This document shows, in pieces, positions 1 to 11,880 of a stretch of DNA of 64,000 bases; positions within the stretch are counted from its first letter, which is position 1, and each line of letters begins with the position of its first letter. A program made the position numbers and the translations under genes. The stretch comes from Cocos nucifera (taxonomy: Eukaryota; Streptophyta; Magnoliopsida; Arecales; Arecaceae). The stretch lies in the NCBI GenBank assembly GCA_006176705.1, contig QRFJ01000369.1:310001-374000 (forward strand). The letters run 5' to 3'. A model generated the notes under the pieces. The model saw only the letters and a list, made by a program, of their open reading frames with translations. It did no database searches and had not been told where the DNA came from.

Positions 1-279
1 CTGCAGCTATCGCCATCAAGCTCCGCTATAAAAAAGACCCCTTCAGATATGCTAACTCTAATCTCTCTTATCTCTAAGCTCTCCTCCTCTTCTCTAAGCT
101 CTGGAACTCATTCTGAGTACTCCATTCCTGTTGGCCAGAGCTGACTTGAGCATCAGAGGGTCCTGTCAGAGCCACCCCCCATCGGCTTCGGACGAGACTC
201 TATTTTGTAGGTCTCCGACGGCGACCTCAGCGGCCTCGACTCCAGCGGCCTCCGACGACGATCAGTTTCTGCACCAACA
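1..279 (+). mobile_element. 3' part of a Tat-type Ty3/gypsy LTR (runs off the left edge)
   Basis: The segment matches the last part of the LTR seen complete at 34476-35631 and the solo copy at 15362-19297. Shared landmarks are a TATA box near 27-35, a run of CT-rich leader, an 'agtactccattcctgtt' block near 115-131, and the terminus CACCAACA ending at 279. That terminus is the inverted complement of the TGTTGG start of the family. The base after 279 continues a minus-strand copia RT reading frame, so this LTR was inserted into that element. Whether it is a solo LTR or the end of a full element cannot be told from this window. Confidence 0.8.
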
Positions 280-2357
280 CACCTCTTCATCTAGCTCTCC
301 ATTTAGGAAAGCTGTCTTTACATCCATTTGCTAGATCTCATAATCTAGGTATACTGCTATCACAAGTATAATCCAAATGGACTTGAGCATTGCCACTGAA
401 AAAAATATCTCATCATAGTCAATACCATAACATTGATGATATCCCTTAGCAACCAGACGAACTTTATAGATCTTCACCTTCCCATCTGTGCCCCTTTTTC
501 TTTTGAAAATCCACTTACATCCAATGAATTTTATCCCTTCAGGTGGATCAATTAGTGTCCATACACTGTTGACTTTTATGGACTCCATTTTAGACTTCAT
601 GGCTTTCAGCCATTTATCAGAGTCGAACCTTTGCATAACATCCATGTAGGTGATTGGATCCTCATCGTTCTCATCGAGTTCGATAGGATCACCATCCTGG
701 ACCAAGAAATTATAGTATCTATCTGATTAATGCGGTATTCTACTAGATCTCCTTAAAGGTGCCTCTTCAATGGGCTTTAAGTTTGATCTTATCAAATCCA
801 GTTCTACAGGTTCACTAAAATGTGTCGGTTCTTCCACCTGTCGAACTTCATCAAGCTCAATATTAGAGATAGATGTTCCTTCCATAAGAAATTTCTTTTC
901 CAAAAAGACTGTCCTATTACTGACGAACACCTTTTGTTCTTCAGCAAGGTAGAAGTAATGACCCCTAGTTTACTTAGGATACCCTATGAACAAGCATTTA
1001 TCAGATCTAGATCCAAGTTTTTTTGGCTGTAAATATTTTACATAAGCCGGACATCCCCAAACCCTAAAGTGATAGAGTGTCGGCTTATGACCAGTCCATA
1101 TCTCATATGGAGTCTTTGCAATAGACTTGCTCAGAACAGCATTCAAAACATAACAAGCAGTCTTTAATGCATAACCCCAAAATGAAATCGGCATACTCGC
1201 AAACCTCATCATGGATCGAACCATGTCCAACAGGATTCGATTCCTTCTTTCTGATACACCATTATGCTGTGGTATTCTAGGAGGGGTCCATTGTGAGAGA
1301 ATCCCATTCTTTTCTAGATATATCAAAAATTTATTGGAAAGGTATTCACCTCCTCGATCTGACTGAAGAGTTTTAATACTCTTTTCAAGTTATTTTTCTA
1401 CCATATTTCGATATCATTTGAATATTTCAAATTAATCGAATTTATTCTTCATAAGATAGATGTACCTATACCTAGATAGGTCATCAGTAAATATAATGAA
1501 GTAGTAGAATCTACCTCTAGCATATATGTTTAGTGGTTCACATACATCAGTATGTACTAGACCTAGAAGCTCAGTGGCCCGCTCATCTTTTTCAGTAAAA
1601 GATGATTTAGTCATCTTACCAAGTAGACAGGACTCACAAGTATTCAATAATTCACAATCATTGATGTCAATGATATTCTCCTTGACTAACCTGTTTATCC
1701 TATTCTTGTTTATATGATCGAGCCTACAGTGCCAAAGATAAACATCGAAGACATGATCTAGCTTTGGACATTTGTTTGACGTGTACATTACACTAATAGG
1801 CTAAGATAAAACACAAATGCCATTTCTTAATTATCCTCATATTACTATAATATTATTCATAATAATATCATAATAATTTTTTTTATTGATAAACAATAAC
1901 CATCTTAGGCCAAAAGCTCAATAGATATTAAGTTCATCATAAAAGATGGACAATAGTGACAATCACTTAAAATGATATTTTTATCTTTGAAAAATAGCTC
2001 AAGAGTTCTTAATGCTAGGACTGAAACTTTACTTTCATCCCCAACATTCAAAAATCTATCGCCATTCTCAAACTTTCTACCAATTTGAAGTCCATGCAAT
2101 GAATTGTATATATAAATCGGACTCTCGGTATCTAATACCTAGGTAGATATTTCACATACGGAGAAATTGCAAGATATTATCATATAACATCCTTGCCCGA
2201 CAACTACTTGCTGATTTCTCCTGTTCAACCTATTTGGATCAAGAGGACCATTCCTATTCGGGTCTGCCAGATCAAGGTTGACACTAGACTCCTTATAATA
2301 AGATCCTAAAAGCTTACCATTGTCAAACAGTGAACGGAGCGGAGTAACACTAGCCAT
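280..2357 (-). pseudogene. Copia A gag-pol pseudogene (Ty1/copia polyprotein)
   Basis: Read from 2357 down, the order is a gag start (MASVTPLRSLFDNGKL), protease, GAG-pre-integrase, integrase and RT, the Ty1/copia order. Gag is nearly all missing: its first residues lead within about 70 codons into the protease site near 2125, where DTG reads DTE and the preceding Trp is a stop. The integrase zinc-binding H and C residues (WHCRLDH, CESCLLGK) lie at 1620-1750. Catalytic residues are visible as HTDVCEP near 1540, SDRGGEY near 1355 and GVSERRNR near 1245. A linker with LRRSSRIP ends near 730. RT runs from 705 to 280 and holds KARLVAKGY-like sequence and QMDVKTAFLNGEL, cut off by the LTR at 1-279. 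Several in-frame stops (near 1425, 1405, 1385) and frame changes make it non-functional. The rest of RT and RNase H are not in the window. Confidence 0.9.
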
Positions 2358-4106
2358 TATATTTATCTGAAAAAAAAATATGAAACCTTATTAGTACTTG
2401 AATTAATTAATCATAAAGATTTAGACTTTAGTCTAAAGGTTCTTTCACTATTTTTAGCAAATTGGTAGCCTCTACCTCCAATTCAAGAAATTACACTAAC
2501 TCAGTGGGTACTGAAATTTGTATAGACTACAAACGGGCCCGAGGTAGACTTTGGCTAATCCATGTATATCTATAGATAGGTTCATAATCAATTATTTTTT
2601 TAAATAATTTTTAGTAATTAGATTTTATCCCAGAAGCTAATTCAGTAGGCTTTGGCCTTTACTGAAAAGGTCTGGTTAGGTCCAACCATTAACATGATTG
2701 AATTCGGTGTATCAAACTAATGATGACCAGGCCTGAGGTAGGCTCTAGCTAATCTGATCACCATTAAGAGAGTGCAACCTAATCATCATATGATGGACAG
2801 TAATTTCAATATTCAGATGAACACCAGATGTTAGGTACCTCCAATGTCCATCAAGAAAATTGGACTTATTACTATTCATCTTAATGGAAGGCTATGACTT
2901 GATTATCCCCATAACTTAGTCATTTTAAGGATCTAATAATTTAAAAAATTTAGATTACTTATGATTTAAGAATAGAAAGGACACGAACCAATTTCTTCCA
3001 CTGACTTCACCAAGTCAAATCCTCCCACTGACTTCATCAAGTCAATAGGTTAGGACTAGGATCAATTTAGGTCCATGGGTACCTAATTCAGTCTTACTGA
3101 TTGAAATCAATCAAACTAATTTCTAGTGACATGGGTTAGCTCGAATCATCAAGTGATTTAATCAAACTCTAATCGACCATGTTGGCCAAGTAAGTGAGAT
3201 TAATGGAAGGGATATGCCATTAACTCGTCAAAGACTGAATCAGTATGAGTAGCTTTCAATTAAAAATCACTAGTCTAGACTGCCAAATGTATCTTAGACA
3301 CCAACCGATTAATTAGGTTTAATCTGATCAATCTAGTAATTTTGGACTAGACCGCTTAGCCATGAATCAAGTCCATCTTGGTCTAGTTAAAGACATGGAC
3401 TCATTCAACTACAACTATTGAAGCTGAGTCAAGAGTATCCTTGACCTAATCTAATTCAACACTTGGTTAGATTTGATTAATTGCTCTAGATTAATTCCAT
3501 TCTTCAACTAATCTTAGGTCTAACCTAATTAATGGACCTATTTCATCTAACCCTTTAACCCATAGCTTATGCTTATGTCTTAGAATCTTTAATTCATAAT
3601 TCTAGATTCTATAAGATACTTAATTCTTTTAATTAAGTTTTTGGGCTGATGGATTGGGATTCAACATTTTGAAAATAATTTTTAAATTTAGAAAAAATTT
3701 ATTTTCTGTTTACTAAATGGATTGACTCATTTCATAAATGAATCTGCTCATTTCATAAACAATAATCCTATTGCTAATCTCATAATAGAAAATAAGGCAT
3801 ATTAAAAATTAAACCATGAATTATCTTTTAGATCTAATCTAAATATATTCATGTTTAACTTTCTAATTAAAATAATTTCAATCAAATCTTTTCACTGTTC
3901 ATCTTAATAAATGAGTTTACGGTGGCATCCCCACCGCCATAAGGGATCTCCACTGAATGGGAGGAGATGGCCTTTAAACCATACTTGTCCCTTATGATCG
4001 GATGGCTTGGTGGCTCATTCACCCTTGATTACTAAGTTTTTTGGATTAAATATATATCAAATATGTAAGTATTTAATCTTTCTAATTAACATATTAACAT
4101 GTCAAG
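2358..4106 (-). other. Untranslated leader of copia A
   Basis: This stretch lies between the primer-binding site and the gag start of copia A and holds no reading frame I can support. It is AT-rich. Just upstream of the gag ATG, on the minus strand, a run of nine T followed by CAG (AG at 2367-2368) looks like a plant splice acceptor, so a spliced gag messenger is possible. A short direct repeat of 'cccactgacttca(c/t)caagtca' occurs near 2997-3042. Confidence 0.6.
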
Positions 4107-4128
4107 CAACCCTTGCTCTGATGCCATT
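4107..4128 (-). other. Copia A primer-binding site (initiator tRNA-Met type)
   Basis: On the minus strand, directly after the LTR end, the sequence reads TGGCATCAGAGCAAGGG. This is close to the TGGTATCAGAGC consensus complementary to the 3' end of initiator tRNA-Met, the usual primer of plant copia elements. Its position fixes the orientation of copia A and the inner LTR boundary. Confidence 0.85.
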
Positions 4129-6893
4129 TGAAGAAAATCGCACTGGATTTAAGCATTCATTTTCGAAACTTTTTTGAATAAAATAGCAGCAAAAGTAAAT
4201 ATTAATCTAAAATTAATACTATGCATGCATTGATCATATCAAATTTTATTTAGGATCTAAACATGCTAATATGTGATAGAAAAATAAAATGCATTCGATC
4301 AGTAAATCGAATTTGCTGACCGATACGAGTTCAAAACTCGATACCTTTTCTTGGATAGCTGAACTCCATGATCTGAATCTACTAAAAGAAGTATGGTATT
4401 ATGCTATAGCTGCACACTTATCCGACCTCTACGGATGGTCCACATGGAGCTCTTAATCCCGATCAGCTCCATTGGAGTGCTAGCTCCTCGTCGAGGCCTT
4501 TGACAGTTGATCATGATCGATCTAATTGATCATATACTTTCTAATTTTTTAGATATTTTAAAAAATTATAACATAAATATTAGAGGATGATGAAGAGGTG
4601 TTTTAAATTTGGTGGCGATCCGATGCTCACATCACTCAATCTCTCCACCCGAACCTAGATTTTCAAACCTAGGGTTTCACTCAGCCCAAAAATCCTGACA
4701 CACTAAAAATCCTATCACGCCCTCTCTGTATAGAGTTTTTCTATGCAACAAATTTTTATAGAAAGTTGACTTTGATATATATAAACTCTATTTATATTAT
4801 ATCTAAAAATTGAGTATCTTTAGAGGTGAAAATCAGAAGAGAAGAGAGACATGAGGGAAAAGTAAATCACTGCAGGACTCTACTCACCTTCACTCCAAGA
4901 TTTTTTTTTGCCTAAAACTAATATCTAATTACTCTAAAATTTTTATCACATAATGCTAACCCCTTCTTCTTAATGCATAAAAATTTTCATAATTTATTGA
5001 CATGAATACCATGGTAAAAGTGTATGAAAAGTGATAAGGATTGGATGGTGGGGAGGTTTTAACCACTCACTTGACTTCAAAAATCAAATGAGCCTCTTAT
5101 CTTTATCCAATGCCTCCTCCCATGTGTTTAACATGCAGAAGGACTCTCCTTCTACATGTGCATATTTTTATTTCTCTAAAAATGTTTGACAAAAAAAAGG
5201 AAGGGCATGGAAAGCAGATAAGATTGGATTGGTTCCAACCTCCAACAAACTGAGTTGAATTCAAAACTCAACTTACTTTGAACCGATCCAACCCTTGGAT
5301 CAGGTCAAAAGCAGATAAGAGAGGGGACACAAAAATCTTCTAGGTAAGAAAAAAGTTACGTACAAAAATTTTAGGCGTGGAATAAGAGTGAAAAAGTCAA
5401 AAATGGTGGGCGCATGGGAGAGTTTGAATTCAAACTTCATTTGACTTGGTCCTAATTGATTTCAACTAAACCAATTAATCAAGATCCAATTAGACCAGGT
5501 TAAATTCAATCAAATGAGGCTTAGTATAATCTAATAAAATTTTAATCAAATTAAAAATTAATTAGATCCATATCCTGATCAAATTAGGGTCAAATCTTCC
5601 ATAGGGATTAGGTCATCTCATGACCTGATCGGATCAAACTCAATTGAATCCAATTCGATCAAACTTGATCGAATTCTTATCACTCAATCAAATTAAGCTA
5701 ATTAGTAATTAAATTGCTAATTAATTTTTTAATAAATATAGAGTTTCAATCGGATGGTCAATAGAGTCTCATCAATATGAAACTCTTGAAGAGTCCCAAA
5801 CCAGTGGAACTCTTGAACCCAATGTCACAAACAAATCAAACTCATGATCATAGAGTCCCAAACTAGTGGAACTCCTGATCAGAGAGTCCTAGATGAGTAG
5901 GACTCAGAGTCTCAGTCCAACGGAACTCTTGATCATAGAGTCCCAGTCTAGTGGGACTCTTGACCACATGTCCTAGGTCCTCAAGGTTCATGATCTGCCA
6001 TAGATCAGGTAGGAACTTCTTATGTGTATGATTTCATAGGTTCGAATTCTAAGTTGGTAGCATAAAAACTAATTTTTTATACTAATCAATGTGACCATCT
6101 AGCAATGATACCCAACGTTCGGATAGGTCAAAAAATCTCAATGCAATAATGACGAACCTATAGATTATGGTTACCGTATAATTCATCCTCTTGATCTCGA
6201 TACTTAAAGGATAATCTAGAGTTTACTGCCAATCCTAAAATTCATCCATAGTGTATTTTAAAACTTAGCGTCCATCATATGGACTATCCCGATCGAGGAT
6301 TTGCTAAATTAAAATAGTTGAAGGGATCAATTCCATCTTGACTCACGCACCGATAAGCCAAGTATTTGACTATACCTAGTAGCCTTCCATCACTTAATTA
6401 GAAATTCAGATAGTTCGATATCTAAGTACAGTGAGTTGTCTGCAAGTCATCGTGATGATCTTAGATTTAAGGAACACATGTACCTATATCCTTCACGAGC
6501 AACTCTTGGCAGAAGAGAGCTCCGTAGTTAGATCATGTTCAGTGAAATATACCTCTATGCTTCACCTGCATGCCATAACAGTATTTTTATACTTCTTGAT
6601 TAAGAGGATAACCAACACTTATGGCATACAATGACCTACACTCGATACGTTGTCGTCCTGGATAACAATGAATCATTTGATCATAAACTGGTTAAGAACT
6701 AAACGACATATCCTTCTTTGTCGAGTTAAAATAGTCCTAAGGACCTCATCATAGAAGAGCTCATTACAAGAAGATGCACAAAGTGATGAAAATATCAAAA
6801 TAATAATTTTATTTATTAATAATTTAAGTATAATTATATTTAGCTCAATCATCTATAATCTAGATGATTGAGTTTAGGATATAATTCCCAACA
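4129..6893 (-). mobile_element. Copia A 5' LTR (about 2.77 kb)
   Basis: In minus orientation the LTR begins TGTTGGGAATTATATCC at 6893 and ends at 4129 with TTCTTCA, followed by the primer-binding site. A second copy, 16147-18967, matches along its whole length, which confirms both borders. The LTR is long for a copia element. An array of short imperfect palindromes built on GAGTCCCA/TGGGACTC lies at about 5770-5975. The outer flank (6894-6898, catgc) is the expected target duplication, but its partner is lost with the missing 3' LTR. Confidence 0.85.
5770..5975. repeat. Array of GAGTCCCA...AGTGGGACTC imperfect inverted repeats in the copia A LTR
   Basis: About five units of the form agagtccca-(n)-agtggaactc-(t/c)tgatca recur at roughly 35-50 base spacing. 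The two arms of a unit are nearly complementary, so each can fold as a small hairpin. The same array, with different point changes, is present at 17835-18010 in the solo LTR copy, so it belongs to the LTR family. Confidence 0.7.
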
Positions 6894-8311
6894 CATGCAC
6901 CCCAAGGAGATGTCCAAAGGGGGCACATGCCCCTGCCCCTTCTTTCCTGCATTGAGACATCTCATATCTCGACAGTGACAGGAAATGGCAGGTGGCGACA
7001 GAAATTGATAGGTGTTGTCTTATTTTTATTTAATAGATTAAGATAATTCTTTTCTAATCTGGACAAGCTTCAGTCAGACAAAGATAAATCCATACATGAT
7101 TCTCTGGTGAGTCCAAACTAATTTATCTTAGCCGAGACGAACCAGAAAGACTATAGAAAGAGAAAGTTAGGCTCAATTGTATGCTAGCACGATTTTCTTG
7201 AACCTAATTGGATCTAATCTAAATCAATCATACTGGATTTGCTTGATTAATCATATCTAGATCCAAATTCTTATTTGTGTGATCCAATTAGGTTCAGTTC
7301 TATATGGTAATGAGATATGTCATGATCTCCATCATCGACATCATCGAAATATCTTTCGATGGATCAGAATATTTTTTATTGATATAATTTAAATAATTGA
7401 TCATCAAGATCATCCTAATTGCTTTCAAAATTTACTAGTAACACCTAGTAGTATATGATGACAAGCCATCAAAACTGAAAGCGAACCTTTCGGTGTAGCT
7501 ACTTGTGTGATTGGGTTCTTCTATCTTGAGCCCCGACAGGATTAGGATTAAGATGAACTCATCAAATCTAATATCCATTATATGAATTAATCATTCGATT
7601 CGAGTTTGATATAAAATTTTAATAGAAACTATTTCTATTATCTTCACACTGTCATGGTCATAAATTTATGAACTCAATCTCATGATCATCATAGGGCTAC
7701 TCCTCATCTACCGAGGTAGATAGATCTCTTATTGATGCAATTCAATTTCTATAATGAATATGCTATAGCCAACATACATCTTAGGATTCTGAATGGCTAG
7801 AAGATTGAGTTATGATATAGTCAGACTATAACATCCTTAAGATGAATTATCGATGCACCTCAAGTTAAAGAACTAGACACACCACTGTAGCATTGAGCCA
7901 GTCATCGATGAGAAGGTAGACTTTCTTATGACTGCTCGAGGTGGTCATGCTCAGTGCCCTCATTCTCTAACAAATATCTATACTCTTACTTCAGTGTCTC
8001 CACACCGTAGACTCAAGACTCATCTATCCTAAGGAAGGGATCGTACACTAATCTTTCGGATCGATCATCATCCTCATGATGATCCTATGGTCAGGAGCAG
8101 TTTATAAGTTAATTATGAAAATTCATGTCTTAAATTTTTAAATCTTGAAAATATGAATCATCATTATCATTAACTTAAAGAATGTATCATAGACACTGTA
8201 AATACACACTGTGATAGAAAATAATTTTTTTATTAATTTATAGTCAAAATTAAAAAATTACTTCTAAAAGTGTATTACAAGTGTTAACCAATCTAGCTTC
8301 TAGGACACACA
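6894..8311 (-). mobile_element. LTR fragment of the TGTATGCCC family, minus strand
   Basis: Read on the minus strand from 8311, it begins TGTGTCCTAGAAGC and matches the plus-strand LTR that starts at 46769 (TGTATGCCCTAGAAGCC). The best-kept block is 'ttgttagagaa...actgagcatgacca', near 7960 (minus) and near 47110 (plus). Its distal end is cut at 6894 by copia A, inserted in the same orientation. Its proximal end interrupts the hAT reading frame at 8312. No coding sequence is visible. Confidence 0.75.
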
Positions 8312-8925
8312 TCTTACATTTTCAAGACCATCAAAAGCTCCTCGTCCAAGATAATATTATAGTTATACTGATATTTAGGATTTAAATAGTAGGCTATATT
8401 AAAAATAAGAACAATATTGACTAAGAGAAAAGATATTCACAGCTTATTCAATAAAATGATAAATGAGAGTTGAGATTCAAATAAATTTTGTCTACCAAGT
8501 GCAAATCCTTTTCTATTTGAGTATCCCATCTATTTTCAATGATACACAAATATGGTGATGCTTTCTTTTGTTCTATTGCTTCTATGATCTCTTCTTTGAA
8601 GGTAGATATCCTAGGATATGCATAGCCCATCTGAGGGAACTTCTTAGTATCTACTATCTCCAGCATTATATAAAAGGGCTTTACTACCTTAACCACCTCA
8701 TGACATCTATCCCAAAAATCATTACCCAATGTAAGACCCTCAACACATTATCCATCATTAGTCCTTGTATATTTGGAAACCTGCTATTTATTAGAAGTTA
8801 TCATATCCCTCAAATCAAGCTTATTATTAAGAAGGCTCTCCACTGCTATGTAATTAGTAGCAAATTTTGATAACTCTGTTCTAAGCAACTCTCTTTGTTA
8901 TCAAAGAAGCATGTAATTTTTAAGC
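8312..8925 (-). pseudogene. hAT-family transposase pseudogene fragment
   Basis: The minus strand encodes a central hAT transposase segment. From about 8895 down it reads ELLRTELSKFATNYIAVESL, then LGNDFWDRCHEVVKVVKPFY, then VDTKKFPQMGY, ENRWDTQIEKDLH and AYYLNPKYQY. This is the order found in plant hAT proteins between the DUF659-like region and the C-terminal dimerisation domain (R/T-F-A-T motif, F-W then lysine-rich stretch, R-W-D...D-L-H-A, Y-Y-L-N-P). In-frame stops (near 8790, 8745, 8450) and a frame change disable it. The frame stops at the LTR border at 8311, so the C-terminal half was separated or lost. No terminal inverted repeats were identified. The open core without stops is 8448-8729. 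Confidence 0.8.
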
Positions 8926-10985
8926 TATAATCAGTTCAAATTCTTAACACGTACTAACTAGTAAAAAAGAAAGGTATGTAAAGTCATTAAGATTTGCTCT
9001 ATTCTTATCTATGTTTTTCTTAATTTTATAGTTCAAACATGGCTAATACATCTTATGGAATCCTTAGTTTAGATGATGGGCTAAGCTATTATCAATTTGG
9101 TACTGAAATGCTTGAATGAGGAAGCAGGAGCAAACTTGTTGTTGTATTTACCAAAAAAGTTGACATTTCAAGGTAGCATCAACTCCACATAATGGCAAGT
9201 TATATGATATGGTTTTTTGGTTTCCTTTTTTTTTTCTTTTTATCTATTCATTATCTTTTTTTGGTTTCCCATGTTCTTTATTCATCTAAATATCTGCAAA
9301 TGTTCAGTTGTATACTTCTCTTAAGAAACCATATCTATTACTCTTTTTCAAAGTTTCAGATTTTAGTCGGTCAAAGATATTAAATTATTTTTTGTCATTT
9401 TATTAATGCAAACCTTCTTTGAGTATAGATGCAATTTAAATCTAAAATATGGACACTAAAATCCTTTTGGAAGAAGATTACTTGAGCTTATATTTTTGTA
9501 AGAAAATGTTGATTCCTAAAAATAATATTTGCTATGACATGGCTTTATATTATAGTCACTTCCTAAAGAACAGACTAAGGTTTTTTTAGATCTATAATAT
9601 ACGAGCGAGAGGATAAGATTGATAGGTCAGGCTTATGATGAATATTAACTCATGATTTGATGAATCATTGCATCTGAATTTATGAGATGGATAGATGATA
9701 GAGAGAGATGAACACAAAGTGAGGGTATTTGAGAAAAGAGCCTTATGTGTATGTCTTTTGTGTAGTATCTCATGTGTATTTTGCTTTCTTATACTTTTCA
9801 TTTCATACATGTATACTTTTTGATTTCTACTTTGTATTGAAGTTCTAATCAATGCTATCATTTTGGCCTATACATGTATACTATTTGACTTTTAGCAATT
9901 GCTTATTTATTTTTCATTATTTTTTGAACTTAGAATATATTGGACTTCTCTTGATTCCTATAGAAAGGTTCCTAGGAGGCTCATAGACTATGAGGAAAGG
10001 AGATTTCTTGTTAATATTGTTACTAGTAATTACGATGGCCTTGTATTTCTTATTTAAGTGATGAAGGTGTCCTGCTTCTAATCATTGTGAGGACTTGGAG
10101 AAGTACATAAATAATTTTTTTTGCATACCTATATATTTCAATTGCTATTTGTTTTTAACTTCTCTAAACTACTATTTAGTCATACGTGTTTTTAATCATA
10201 GCCTAAATTATTCTCTTCCAAAATTCCTAAATACCCTAGTGGTGTTGACATGAGGGTTCAAAATCTTATGGGAGCTTTTTGGAGCAAATTCCATTTTCTT
10301 TTGAATTGATGGGTATGATGGTATGATGATTGATTTTTGTAAAAGATGGGGATAGTGGTTACTCACTTTAAGAAAACACATCAAGAATAGTGGTTATTAA
10401 ATAGAGAGATTCTTTTTGGCGTATAGGTGTGTGGGAGGGGACGCTTTGAAATTCAAAGGGTGCCTCTACATCTTGTTCATTCCCTACTATGCTCCAATAT
10501 TATCTTGTTTCTATCTCTCTCTCAATTATTAAAATCACTAGATTTTGATGCTAGTGACCTGGGTTCAAATCTTGCCTTAACTTTATTTTGGCTAAGTTGT
10601 CTCCTATCCTAGTTCTCAAAAATGTTAAAAATAGGACAAAAAAAATTATGAGCTGATGCTTCCATTCTCTCTCTCTCTTTTTTTTTTTTTGTTTTAGTAG
10701 AATGTTTCCATTCTCTTTGTGGATAAAGATATTCAATTGGATGCAAATTGTTCTTTCTTTGGCATCTCTTTTTTCTTATGTCTTCCCTATCCTCATAGAA
10801 ACCTTGTGGAGAAAGGGTTTGGTATGCCCTTTGATGAGAGAACAAAATAACTAAAAGACTTAAGATTTAATTTCTTCAATATAAAAATAAATAAATATCT
10901 AGAGTTAAAACAACAAGGGTGGTCTTGGATGCAAATGAACACTAGTTGCAAGAGGCAAGATTTTAAATTTCAGAAAAAAATAGGG
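8926..10985. other. Spacer with no supported gene
   Basis: AT-rich sequence with short T-rich runs (9222-9262, 10676-10690). No reading frame here resembles a known domain or has convincing splice borders. A tRNA-like B box (ggttcaaatc, near 10563) follows 'actagattttgatgctagtgac' and could mark an old SINE, but no A box is clear. Confidence 0.5.
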
Positions 10986-11880
10986 GGTGTCAACCATCCT
11001 ACCATATTCCTATTAGAAAACTAGAGTGAGATAGGAGCAAGACTTTAAAACCCATCCATGTGGGGAAAGAAAAGAAGAAAAAGGAAAGAAAGTAAAGAAA
11101 AGAAAGAAGAAGTTTTTTTTTAAGAAAAAAGGTACGAAAGAAGAAGAAAATGAAAGAAAGATAGGAAGGGAGAACAAAAATAATGAAAGGAAGGAATAGA
11201 GAAAGAAGAGAATGAAAGAAGAAAAAAAAGGAAAGAAAGAAAGGAAGAGATAGGAAAAAGAAAGAAAAGAAAGAAGGGAGAAGGGAAAGAAGAATAAAAA
11301 GATAAGAAAGAAAGGAAGAAAGAAGAAAATGAAAGGAAGGGAAGAAGGGAGAGAAAGGAGAAGAAAAAGAAGAGAAGAAACAAAAGGAGAAGAAAAGAAA
11401 GAAAATAAATATAGGAGGAAGGGAAAGAGAAAAATGAAAGAAATAAAGAAAGAAGAAAAGAAAGGACGTAAGGTTTGTCGTTATGTCGGTACAATGACAG
11501 TACACCCGATATAGGGGTCAATTTAGGGTATTGATAAGTACGCTCTTATATTATATACTAGTTCAGTACTGGTATGGTATGGTCTTCCCACTATGCATCA
11601 GTATAGACTAGTATGATATATCATGGAAGGAAGAAAAAAGGGAAAGAAGGGAAATAAAGAATAAGAAAGAAAAAAGAAAGGAAGAAGTATAGAAAGAAAG
11701 GAAAGAAAGAAGGAATAAACGAAAAAAAGGATAAAAGAAACAAGACAAGAAAAAAATAAAGGAAAGCAAAAGAGAGGGATAAGGGGTATCTCAGACACGA
11801 TCCCCATCAGGATGGGTCAAGATAGTGGGTCATCATGTTTCTTGGGGAAACTTGGACACCCCTCTCCTATGGGATTTATC
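10986..11880 (+). repeat. Dispersed repeat with long purine (A/G) tract, copy 1
   Basis: The repeat opens with a conserved flank (gactttaaaacccatccatg near 11041). It then carries a strand-biased AAGGAAAGA tract (about 11060-11475), an internal segment rich in 'ggtatggtatgg' and 'actagtatgatatatcatgg' (11476-11625), and a second purine tract (11626-11780). It closes with 'gagagggataaggggtatct' and 'ctcctatgggattta' near 11870. A second copy with the same flanks is at 57880-58385. The long serine/phenylalanine-rich minus-strand frames across it are translations of the tract and not genes. Confidence 0.65.

Noticed and set aside
6431..6634. 67-codon plus-strand frame, also found at 18504-18707
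   Set aside because: Conserved only because both lie in copies of the copia A LTR; it is antisense to the element and resembles no protein.
10510..10575. Possible tRNA or SINE (B box ggttcaaatc)
   Set aside because: No matching A box or cloverleaf arms could be found; a B-box-like string alone occurs by chance.
10999..11521. Minus-strand frames of 133 and 168 codons
   Set aside because: Translations of the purine tract on the opposite strand: almost only Phe, Ser and Leu, no start context, and open in several frames at once.
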